DNA of 64,000 nt from assembly GCA_017480785.1 (NCBI GenBank), contig JAFURZ010000010.1:62001-126000 (forward strand), given 5' to 3'. The translations under genes and the position numbers were made by a program. The stretch comes from Bacteroidales bacterium. Lineage in GTDB: Bacteria > Bacteroidota > Bacteroidia > Bacteroidales > P3. Below, one piece after another: positions 7,498-15,749 of the stretch (its first letter is position 1; every line of letters begins with the position of its first letter). Below the pieces are notes generated by a model. The model saw only the letters and a list, made by a program, of their open reading frames with translations. It searched no databases and was not told the DNA's origin.

Positions 7498-8604
7498 ATG
7501 ACACCCAAAGAACAAGGCTACTACATGCCCGCCGAGTGGACCCGCCACGAGGCCACATGGCTCACCTATCCCAAGAACCCCGACTCGTGGCCGGGCAAGC
7601 TCGAGTCCATCTACCCCTCGTACCACCTCTTCGTGAAGACCCTCGCCGAGGGTGAAATGGTGCACGTCAATGTCGACGACGAGTCCATGCGCACCCATGT
7701 GGCCCGCGAGCTGGAGGCCATCGGCACCGACATGCAGCACATCAGCCTGCACCTCATCCCCAGCAATGACGCCTGGTGCCGCGACCATGGCCCCGCCTTC
7801 CTGCTCAATAGGCAAGACCCTGCACGGCGGGCCATCGTCAACTGGAACCACAACGCCTGGGGCGGCAAATACCCCTACGAGCTGGATACCGAGGTGCCCG
7901 TTCGCATCTTTGAAGAGATTGAAAATTTAAAATTGAAAATTGAAAATTCGGTTGACGCATCAAATAATTTTCAATTCTCAATTTTCAATTTTCAATTGTT
8001 TAACCCCGGTATCGTCATGGAGGGTGGTTCCATCGACGTCAATGGCTGCGGCGACCTGCTGACGACCACCTCCTGCCTCCTCAACCCCAACCGCAACCCC
8101 CAGCTCAACCAGGACCAGATTGAAACCTACCTGCGCGACTACTACGGCGTCGACAACATCATCTGGCTGGGCGACGGCATCGTCGGCGACGACACCGACG
8201 GCCATGTCGACGACCTCAGCCGCTTCGTCGGCGACGACACCATCATCACCGCCGTCGAGGAAGATGTCTGGGACGAGAACTACGAACCCCTGCAGAAAAA
8301 CCTCAAGATGCTGCAGCGCTGCCGCCTTGCCAACGGCAAGCAGCCCACCATCGTCGAGCTCCCCATGCCCGACGTGGTCTTCTACGACGGCCAGCGTCTC
8401 CCCGCCTCCTATGCCAACTTCTACCTGGCCAATGGCAAGGTTATCTTCCCCACCTACCGCTGCCTCACTGACAACGAGGCCGCCTACATCCTCGAAGCCT
8501 GCTTCCCCGACCGCGAGGTCGTCGGCATCGACTCCACCGACATCATCTGGGGCCTCGGCTCCTTCCACTGCCTCAGCCAACAGATGCCGGCGGTTAAGGT
8601 TTAA
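7498..8604 (+). CDS. aguA: Agmatine deiminase with an in-frame repeat insertion
   Basis: A peptidylarginine-deiminase-family enzyme converting agmatine to N-carbamoylputrescine, which the neighbouring AguB then cleaves. Family motifs include NDAWCRDHGPAF (about 88-99), PGIVMEGGSIDVNG (about 170) and the C-terminal GSFHC with the catalytic Cys near 358. At 368 residues it is longer than is usual for the family. The excess is an AT-rich insertion of about 27 residues (roughly 141-167, DNA 7921-7998), made of 7-bp repeats in inverted orientation, just before PGIVMEGGS. The stop codon (8602-8604) lies inside a second heptamer array. The insertion sits in a linker between motifs, so activity is probably kept. 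Confidence 0.92.
   Translation: MTPKEQGYYMPAEWTRHEATWLTYPKNPDSWPGKLESIYPSYHLFVKTLAEGEMVHVNVDDESMRTHVARELEAIGTDMQHISLHLIPSNDAWCRDHGPAFLLNRQDPARRAIVNWNHNAWGGKYPYELDTEVPVRIFEEIENLKLKIENSVDASNNFQFSIFNFQLFNPGIVMEGGSIDVNGCGDLLTTTSCLLNPNRNPQLNQDQIETYLRDYYGVDNIIWLGDGIVGDDTDGHVDDLSRFVGDDTIITAVEEDVWDENYEPLQKNLKMLQRCRLANGKQPTIVELPMPDVVFYDGQRLPASYANFYLANGKVIFPTYRCLTDNEAAYILEACFPDREVVGIDSTDIIWGLGSFHCLSQQMPAVKV
7921..7998. repeat. Intragenic inverted 7-bp-period array in aguA
   Basis: Four heptamers of the GAAAATT type (7921-7948) and four of the TTTTCAA type (7968-7995), separated by 19 bp, form an inverted repeat inside the aguA reading frame. Unit 2 is TAAAATT rather than GAAAATT. In the aguA frame this turns what would be a TGA stop into TTA. 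Confidence 0.85.
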
Positions 8605-8634
8605 AGTTTAAGGTTTAAAGTTTAAGGTTTAAAG
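8593..8634. repeat. 7-bp-period array at the aguA-protease junction
   Basis: Six heptamers alternate TTTAAGG and TTTAAAG. The aguA stop codon (8602-8604) lies in the second unit, and the ATG of the next gene (8638) follows the last unit by 3 bp, so the array is the whole junction. Confidence 0.85.
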
Positions 8635-8637
8635 TCT

Positions 8638-10242
8638 ATGACTATCAAATCTATTGTACGTTTATTTGTCTGCGTCAGCATAATTTTCAATTTTCAATTT
8701 TCAATTCTCAATTCAGCCCAGGCCCAGCGGCCTGTCATTCCCGACACCGTCAGCGCCGGCCAGCTGCGCGTCGACGAAGTGATGCGCCTCATCGACGGCA
8801 ACTACACCGAGACGCCCGACATGGACCGCCTCGGCGAGGAGGCCGTCAAGGCCATGCTCAAAAACCTCGACCCGCACAGCGTCTACATCCCCGCCAAGGA
8901 CGTGGCGCGCGCCAACGAAGGCCTCCAGGGCAACTTCGAGGGCGTAGGCGTCTCGTTCCAGATAGTCAACGACACCATTGTCGTCCAGAGCGTCATCGAC
9001 GGAGGCCCCTCCGAGAAGGTGGGCATTATGATTGGCGACAAGTTCATCCGCATCGACGGCATCGACGCCACCGGCGACAGCGCCCGTAACGACTTCGTCT
9101 TCCGCCACCTGCGCGGCAAGAAAGGCACCACCGTCGTCGTCGACGTCCTGCGCCAGGGAACCGTCTACTCCTTCCACATCGTCCGCGACAAGATACCCCT
9201 CTACAGCATCGACACCTACTTCATGGCCAACGACACCGTGGGCTACATACGCCTCGTCCGCTTCGCCCGTACCTCGGTCGACGAGTTCCGCAAAGCCCTC
9301 CGCAGCCTCCGCAAGCAAGGCATGACGGCCCTCATCCTCGACCTGCGGGGCAACAGCGGCGGCTACCTCGACATCGCCCACGGCCTGGCCAGCGAGTTCC
9401 TCGAGCGCGGCCAGCTCGTCGTCTACCAGGAAGGGCGCCGCACCCCCCGCCAGAACTACCGTGCCCACGGACGCGGCAACTTCCGCGAGGGCTCCCTCGT
9501 CGTCCTCATCGACGAGACCTCCGCCTCGGCCAGCGAAATCGTCAGCGGCGCCATACAGGACTGGGACCGCGGCACCATCGTAGGCCGCCGCTCCTTCGGC
9601 AAAGGACTCGTCCAGCGCATGTTCCCACTCGCCGACGGTGGCCAGGTGCGCCTCACCACGGCCCGCTACTTCACACCCAGCGGCCGCTGCATCCAGCGCC
9701 CCTACGACGACGGTGAAGACGCCTACCGCCAGGACCTCAACAACCGTTACCGTCACGGTGAGCTCGTCAACGCCGACTCCATCCACTTCGCCGACTCCCT
9801 CAGCTTCCGCACCGCCCGCGGCCGTGTCGTCTATGGCGGCGGCGGCATCATGCCCGACGTCTTCGTGCCCATGGACACCATGCGCCTCTCCGACTACTAC
9901 ATCTCCCTGCGCGGCAAGGGGCTCCTCAACAGCTTCCCCCTCCAGTGGGCCGACCAGCACCGCAAAGACCCGCGCGTGAAGTCCTTCGAGCTCTTCCTCG
10001 AGAACTACGACTCCTTCGGCCTCGACAGCCTCCTCACCGCCGCAGCCCTCGAGAAGGGTGTGGTGCGCGACCTGGAGAAGGAAGCCCTCGAGCCCGAACG
10101 CACCGCCCACAGCGACCGCTACCTCTGGCTCATGCTCAAGGCACAGGTGGCCCGCAACCTCTTCGGCGTCGACTACTACTACAAGGTGATGAAAGACATC
10201 GACGACGGCTACCAGACCGCCCTGGAGCAGTTCGCCCGCTAG
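8638..10242 (+). CDS. C-terminal processing protease (S41 family), exported
   Basis: A 534-residue periplasmic serine protease of the Prc/CtpA type. A signal peptide (1 to about 29, ending SAQAQ) is followed by an N-terminal helical region, a PDZ domain (about 85-155, GVGVSFQIVNDTIVVQSVIDG) and the S41 catalytic core. The core has LDLRGNSGGYL, the Ser of the SASASE motif (about 295-299) and Lys322 in RSFGKGLVQ. It would cleave unfolded or tagged proteins from their C-termini. The hydrophobic part of the signal peptide (IIFNFQFSILNS) is encoded by a 7-bp repeat array (8684-8711). It sits 33 bp after aguA, separated only by another array, so it is probably co-transcribed though functionally unrelated. 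Confidence 0.92.
   Translation: MTIKSIVRLFVCVSIIFNFQFSILNSAQAQRPVIPDTVSAGQLRVDEVMRLIDGNYTETPDMDRLGEEAVKAMLKNLDPHSVYIPAKDVARANEGLQGNFEGVGVSFQIVNDTIVVQSVIDGGPSEKVGIMIGDKFIRIDGIDATGDSARNDFVFRHLRGKKGTTVVVDVLRQGTVYSFHIVRDKIPLYSIDTYFMANDTVGYIRLVRFARTSVDEFRKALRSLRKQGMTALILDLRGNSGGYLDIAHGLASEFLERGQLVVYQEGRRTPRQNYRAHGRGNFREGSLVVLIDETSASASEIVSGAIQDWDRGTIVGRRSFGKGLVQRMFPLADGGQVRLTTARYFTPSGRCIQRPYDDGEDAYRQDLNNRYRHGELVNADSIHFADSLSFRTARGRVVYGGGGIMPDVFVPMDTMRLSDYYISLRGKGLLNSFPLQWADQHRKDPRVKSFELFLENYDSFGLDSLLTAAALEKGVVRDLEKEALEPERTAHSDRYLWLMLKAQVARNLFGVDYYYKVMKDIDDGYQTALEQFAR
8684..8711. repeat. 7-bp-period array encoding the protease signal-peptide core
   Basis: Four heptamers (TTTTCAA three times, then TTCTCAA) translate as part of a period-7 peptide FNFQFSI that supplies the hydrophobic core of the downstream protein's export signal. 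The same peptide appears in the aguA insertion. Confidence 0.85.
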
Positions 10243-10361
10243 CGGGGTGTGTTGTCTTTTTTTAGCTTCCTGCGGCGTCCTGACAAGGACGCCGCACTTG
10301 CTTTCCTATCCACTCAATATGTCAAACAACGCTCGTCCGATGTCGTCCACCGGACGGCCTC

Positions 10362-10477
10362 CAATATAAGGCCGTTTTGCCGAAAACCGCAAAATCGACC
10401 CACAATAGTACCCAACTTTCCCACAAAAGTACCTGACTTTCCCACACCGCCCACTTCCCCTCTAGCCGTCGAAAAAG
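10362..10477 (+). repeat. Dispersed ~115-bp intergenic repeat, copy 2
   Basis: Same element as 1632-1744 (inverted) and 57733-57848. It contains GGCCGTTTTGCCGAAAACC, the AAAATCGACCCAC core, two ~21-bp CCCAC-nAAAGTACC units and the CCGCCCACTTCCCC end. It lies in the 431-bp gap before the large T9SS gene. Apart from the promoter the rest of that gap shows nothing recognisable. Confidence 0.85.
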
Positions 10478-10566
10478 CATAATTTCCACTCCCTTTCTGC
10501 GCCAGCCCTCGCCCTTTCTTTCAAAAAAAATGATAAATGAACGACCGCTATATTGATTTTTTTTCA

Positions 10567-10574
10567 TATCTTTG
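10567..10574 (+). promoter_or_regulatory. -7 box upstream of the large T9SS cargo gene
   Basis: TATCTTTG followed by GCACCG matches the Bacteroidetes -7 consensus. No good -33 box is seen at the usual distance. It predicts a leader of about 95 nt before the ATG at 10674. Confidence 0.55.
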
Positions 10575-10673
10575 CACCGTCAAAAACAAAGTGGACGTTC
10601 GGGCATAGGGGTCCTGTACTGATAGTCGCCTAAAAAAGAATCTACGGACCCCACCATAAAAAATAAATAATCT

Positions 10674-13600
10674 ATGAATAGAAAAACTTTCTTTTTGTGT
10701 TTTACCATGCTGGCATCTGTCTATAACGCATTTGCCCAGCGCGCGTGTGATTTGCTGCTTGTCCCTGAGGGCAATAATCTTTGCATTCTGGAAGAGAACA
10801 CGGATGATTTTTCAGTGATTAGGGCCTGCCGGGGAAACACGGTTTTTTACAGAGCCTTTTCGCCATCTGCCATCGGCTATGAGTGGAGTGTGATTGGCGG
10901 CAACTACCAACTGAATGGCGACAGCACAATTTGCCAGGTGACCTGGGGAGAAGACTATAGCGGCATGGTCACCGTAGATGCATTGTTATCAGACAGTAGC
11001 GTTTGCACCAGTCGTATCCAGGTTTTGTTAGAGGACAAACCCGTCGCCGATATTATTTCGATACCCAATTATATCGTCAATGTCAACGATCCGGAAGAAA
11101 AATGGCTAGAGGTATGTGCCGGCGATACTCTTTCATTTATTGACAACAGCACCTCCGAAGAACGTCCGATTGTAGATTATTATTGGGAGTTTCCCTACGG
11201 GATATCGAACAATCGTTCAATCTCGTTTGTCGCCAGAGAGCCTGGCGACTACTCTATCATTCATCGAGTGTACAATGAGTGTGGATGCTATGACGAGGTC
11301 ACCATCAATCTCATCGTAAAAGACGAATGTCCATTGGAATTATCTTGCTACGGGACAGTCTGTGCCTATTCCCAACAATCCTATTCCATGCTATCTCCCA
11401 ACTGTACTGACTACCTATGGAGTGTTCAGGGGGGAACACTTTCAAGTCCGCAACACAACCCTGGCATTTTGGTACAATGGGGTGCACCTGAAAGCGGTTA
11501 CGGCATGATTTACCTTGATGGTGCAAACTGCGAATGCGAATGCAAGTCGCGCAAAAGCATCAGGATTCCCGTTATTTCTGGCAATATCAACATCACAGGA
11601 CCGGACACGCTCTGCATTTACAATCAATATACCTACTCTGTTCCTCTATGGGGTGCCACCCAGTATTCCTGGACGGTAACACCATCTACAGGAGTTACTT
11701 TTGCGGAAAAGAACAACATTCTAACACTGACACCACAACAAAATGGGACATACAATATTTCTGTGACATATTCCTGTGAATTTCTGGGATGCGGACCCTA
11801 TACAGTGACCAAGACGATATACGTCCAGAATCCTCTGGCAGTCACCACTACACCTTCGGAAGAGGAAGTCTGCCTGGCGACAGAACTCTCTTTTGCCACC
11901 AATACAACAGGGGCCAGCCAGTGGACCGTCAGGCTAAACGACAGCATAATCTATACCGGAAGCGCCCCTTCGTTAGCGTACACCTTCAATACAAGCGGAA
12001 CCTATGTCGTCCAGGCGAGGAACGCCAACTACTGCAATGAAGCCACCAAGATTGTGAATGTGAGTGACAATCCGCCAGCTCCCTCCATGATATACGGACC
12101 GGACACCATTTGTCCGTCCTTTTCAGCCGAGTATTCAGCCACGCCGAGCAGCCGGTACAACTACATCCTTTGGGAATGGACAGCAAATGGCGACACACAC
12201 ACTTATCCCGGCAACAAGGTAAACATAACCTTCGGCAACACCGTCGACGACATAAATGTCTACCAGGTTAGCCGTCGGACCGGATGCCGTTCCGAGGCAT
12301 CGGTATATCATGTTTCGCCGTTCCAATTGGCCGATTGGCCATACCATGACACCATACGGGTTTGCCAAGGCCAGAGCATCACGCTTTCCCGCCTTAGAGA
12401 CCAGTCAAACTATGGCGTGTTGTACGAGTGGGAAGCCGTACCTGCCGCACCCTTGTCGATTCAAGACGACCATCTTTCCGCCGAGGTGTCCCTGCTGGCG
12501 AATCACACCGACAATCTGCCCACCACGGTACGGCTCATCCTGAAACGGGTGTATTGCGGTACCTATCAATACGACACCGCTATTGTACGGGTGGGGGAAA
12601 TCGATGCTCCGAGAATCATACACAATCCTGTATGCGCAGGACAAAGCGCATCGTTCTCTGCAATCTCCTCTAGCGAAGCCAATATGGGGGCCACCTATTG
12701 GTATATCGACAGCGAAACAGAATCTCGCGAATATGGTTTGCCCGCAAACCTAGGTTTCGGAAATACCAATACACATACCGTCCATCTTCATTATGTGTCA
12801 ACTACCGGTTGTGCGGTTGATACGTACGACACAGTCACACCCTGTCCTCCGCTTCCCGACATGCACATCGATACAAGTGGCAATATGTTAAGCGTGGTAA
12901 TCAGTGGCGATACCACCGGCTATGGCTATAAATGGATGACCGGTGAAACGACCCCGAGCATTGTAGCTTCGCCCGACAATTACTGGTGCACCATCACCGA
13001 CCCGCATTGCGGCTGCAAAAAAACGATTTCGTATAAAAAACACGAGCATAGGCCTGACTGTGTACAGGTGGATTCCGCATTCAGAATTGTCAACCATTGC
13101 TACAATATTATCAGCATTGCCCAAATCAACGGACCTGGATTGCATTATCCTTATCATGCCCTCCTGTCACAAAACAGCCATCAACTCGACTGCAGTATAA
13201 CGCATCCCGGACAAAGGATAATGGTTCCTGACACTGGCCATTACACCATCACCGTGTCGTGGTCGGCTGGCGACACGTGCTATCAATGTACTGTAAGCGA
13301 TTCCATCGAGCATGCAATTACAATGCAGATAACGCAGAACTGTCGGAGGGAATTAGAAATAGATGGACATCTCGAGGATGGCTCACCATTATTCATCATC
13401 GCGCAAATATATGATTTGTCAGACCACCTTGTCAGCATGAAATCAAGCATTGGCCATGTTGATGTTTCTAAGCCTGACACTGGCTGGCATCGGGCACATG
13501 TAATATTTGGAGACGTAAATTGCTATATTGACAAATCGATTCATTTCGATGCAACACCTACCATACAAAGCATCGATGTCAGAAGTACCATGTGCGAGAA

Positions 13601-15737
13601 AACAGCATTTACTTTCTCTGCCGATGCCACAGGTGAAGACCTGACATATATGTGGAACTTCGGTGACAACTCCTGGAACTATGGTAACGGAATCGGCCAT
13701 GTGTATGGAGGTCCATTCTATCCTCAGGTTACTATAACAGTCACCGACCGGAATGGCTGTTCGGTCAGCGATATGGTCAACGTTGCCGTAAAGGACAATT
13801 ATTTGAAAAGGTATTCATTGGACACAATGTACATCCCGACTTGTCCGGGAGACAGCGCAGTCATACGAACTAGGCTTGATCTCAACAACCTCTATTCCTG
13901 GTATCCTTGCCGTCAGTTCACTGGAAATATAGCAAACGTATATGAGGCGGGGAACTACATGGTGGATATCACCACCATTCTGGAACAGTGCAGGAAACAG
14001 CTTGTAACCAATGTGCCATACCCCAACGAACCTTATGCATCAATCCTGTGCGACAGCACCTATTGCCTGTACGATGTGGCCGAACTGGTTGGCGGTGTCG
14101 GTCCTGAGTACACCTACCAGTGGTATGTTCATTCCCCAAACACCACCTACTCCGCGACCACAGCCACCTTCAACTGCCACCTTGCCGACACCGGACTCCA
14201 TCAGGTCATTCTGCTGGTGTCCGACACTAACGGATGCACCTCGTCCGACACCGCCTGGTTCCGGGTCCATCCCTTGCCCCCCGCCCCCTCATTGCAGTTC
14301 TGTGGCAATCCTTGCATCACCGACGGCCCGGTAGAGATTTGTTCGACAGATGGCAGGGAGCTGCTATGGAGCAATGGCACCAAGGGCTCTTCCGCCTTGT
14401 ATTTCACCGACGGCTCCGCAGTGGCATACTATATCGATGCGACGACCGGATGCAAATCGTATGGTTCCACCCTCTTGATTCCGGAAGCACCCGATTTTGA
14501 CGGGTTGCTGACGGGCTGCTACTGTATTGAAGAGCACCATCTGCCCACTGACCTATCGTTGTACACACTGGGGAATACCAGCAATCTGCCATGGGAATGG
14601 TATCTCGGCGATTCCCCGATAATCAGCGGGACCATCCTTCCCGATCCAAGTCCGCTCCCCATCCTGTCCGAAGGTGAATACCGGCTCCTCGTTCCCGACT
14701 ATGGCATGGGGTGCCGAACAACATCCCCCACACTCACCATTGAAACTCGAGACTGCGAAAACCCAATCAATCCAGAAGAAATACAATCTGTCTGGTTGGA
14801 GATTTTGAAGAAGGATTGCGAACAGAGAGAATGCGAGCTCTATTATGAGCTCTCTGTCAAGCTCTGCAACGATGGAGAAGAGCCTGTCTGCATAGACAAC
14901 ATATATCCGATATTGCCTGTCTCCTATTCGCTCACCGCCAACATGCCTATCATGCTGAATCCAGGAGATTGCCAGGAATTCTCTATCAATGTCGCCTATG
15001 ACTTCTCCTCCTCCGGGGTGTACCTGTTCGCCATGGAGTGTGGAGAAGAGTATGTCGAATACTTTAAGGTAGACCTTTCCGATTGGACGGATTGCGTCAG
15101 GTTCGACACCTGCGTGCTCAATATGACATATTCGTTTGCTCTCAAACAATCGCTCAGTCAACCCAACCAGTCAGCCTTCTTCGACTTTGTATTGACCCTT
15201 CCTTCGCCATCGGGGACCATGATAGCTGTTTGGTGCGACCAAGGTCAGATTATCGACGGACACAACGCGGGAGCATCCTATTCCGGATTGTTGATGATGG
15301 ACTATGGCCTGATGACACAGTCGGTTGTCGCCAACGACGTTTTTTCTTTCCACATCATTTGCTGTGACGAGAACAAAATCTGTGTCAGCGACATCTGTAT
15401 CCCCTACAAGGAGTTGTGGGAGGCATGCAGCCCATTGGGACAAAAAGGGCTCCCGACACCGGGAGACGGCACGGAGGGCAACCTGAGTGACGACAATGAA
15501 ACATTCCTGCTCGTTCCTAATCCGACAACCCGCGTAGTAAGCGTCCTGAGAAAGACAAATGAGACGACAAACAACGAAATACAACTGATTGAAGTCTTCT
15601 CTGTGAATGGGCAGAAGGTCTTGTCTCAGGAATCCTCAAATCAATTCGATGTATCCCGCCTTTCAAAAGGGACTTACATTGTCAAGGTGGTGACGGCAAA
15701 CAACGGCCATGAATATTTGAAATTGATAAAACAATAA
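10674..15737 (+). CDS. Very large T9SS cargo protein with PKD-like repeats
   Basis: A 1687-residue secreted protein. It has a signal peptide (1-21, ending YNAFA), many immunoglobulin-like or PKD-like segments (for example ATGEDLTYMWNFGDNSW near 990), frequent paired cysteines, and a type A T9SS C-terminal sorting domain. The end, VSRLSKGTYIVKVVTANNGH then EYLKLIKQ, has the typical KGTYIVKV and terminal basic strand. It should cross the outer membrane by T9SS and be attached to the surface, possibly as an adhesin. The sorting domain is preceded by a low-complexity linker (TPGDGTEGNLSDDNE). It is followed after 12 bp by a second T9SS gene, so the two probably form an operon. The ligand is unknown. 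Confidence 0.82.
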   Translation: MNRKTFFLCFTMLASVYNAFAQRACDLLLVPEGNNLCILEENTDDFSVIRACRGNTVFYRAFSPSAIGYEWSVIGGNYQLNGDSTICQVTWGEDYSGMVTVDALLSDSSVCTSRIQVLLEDKPVADIISIPNYIVNVNDPEEKWLEVCAGDTLSFIDNSTSEERPIVDYYWEFPYGISNNRSISFVAREPGDYSIIHRVYNECGCYDEVTINLIVKDECPLELSCYGTVCAYSQQSYSMLSPNCTDYLWSVQGGTLSSPQHNPGILVQWGAPESGYGMIYLDGANCECECKSRKSIRIPVISGNINITGPDTLCIYNQYTYSVPLWGATQYSWTVTPSTGVTFAEKNNILTLTPQQNGTYNISVTYSCEFLGCGPYTVTKTIYVQNPLAVTTTPSEEEVCLATELSFATNTTGASQWTVRLNDSIIYTGSAPSLAYTFNTSGTYVVQARNANYCNEATKIVNVSDNPPAPSMIYGPDTICPSFSAEYSATPSSRYNYILWEWTANGDTHTYPGNKVNITFGNTVDDINVYQVSRRTGCRSEASVYHVSPFQLADWPYHDTIRVCQGQSITLSRLRDQSNYGVLYEWEAVPAAPLSIQDDHLSAEVSLLANHTDNLPTTVRLILKRVYCGTYQYDTAIVRVGEIDAPRIIHNPVCAGQSASFSAISSSEANMGATYWYIDSETESREYGLPANLGFGNTNTHTVHLHYVSTTGCAVDTYDTVTPCPPLPDMHIDTSGNMLSVVISGDTTGYGYKWMTGETTPSIVASPDNYWCTITDPHCGCKKTISYKKHEHRPDCVQVDSAFRIVNHCYNIISIAQINGPGLHYPYHALLSQNSHQLDCSITHPGQRIMVPDTGHYTITVSWSAGDTCYQCTVSDSIEHAITMQITQNCRRELEIDGHLEDGSPLFIIAQIYDLSDHLVSMKSSIGHVDVSKPDTGWHRAHVIFGDVNCYIDKSIHFDATPTIQSIDVRSTMCEKTAFTFSADATGEDLTYMWNFGDNSWNYGNGIGHVYGGPFYPQVTITVTDRNGCSVSDMVNVAVKDNYLKRYSLDTMYIPTCPGDSAVIRTRLDLNNLYSWYPCRQFTGNIANVYEAGNYMVDITTILEQCRKQLVTNVPYPNEPYASILCDSTYCLYDVAELVGGVGPEYTYQWYVHSPNTTYSATTATFNCHLADTGLHQVILLVSDTNGCTSSDTAWFRVHPLPPAPSLQFCGNPCITDGPVEICSTDGRELLWSNGTKGSSALYFTDGSAVAYYIDATTGCKSYGSTLLIPEAPDFDGLLTGCYCIEEHHLPTDLSLYTLGNTSNLPWEWYLGDSPIISGTILPDPSPLPILSEGEYRLLVPDYGMGCRTTSPTLTIETRDCENPINPEEIQSVWLEILKKDCEQRECELYYELSVKLCNDGEEPVCIDNIYPILPVSYSLTANMPIMLNPGDCQEFSINVAYDFSSSGVYLFAMECGEEYVEYFKVDLSDWTDCVRFDTCVLNMTYSFALKQSLSQPNQSAFFDFVLTLPSPSGTMIAVWCDQGQIIDGHNAGASYSGLLMMDYGLMTQSVVANDVFSFHIICCDENKICVSDICIPYKELWEACSPLGQKGLPTPGDGTEGNLSDDNETFLLVPNPTTRVVSVLRKTNETTNNEIQLIEVFSVNGQKVLSQESSNQFDVSRLSKGTYIVKVVTANNGHEYLKLIKQ

Positions 15738-15749
15738 AACCAAATAATT

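Noticed and set aside
10249-10482. Small open frame of 77 codons after the S41 protease gene
   Set aside because: It consists largely of the dispersed repeat, has no coding character and no homologous frame in the other two copies.
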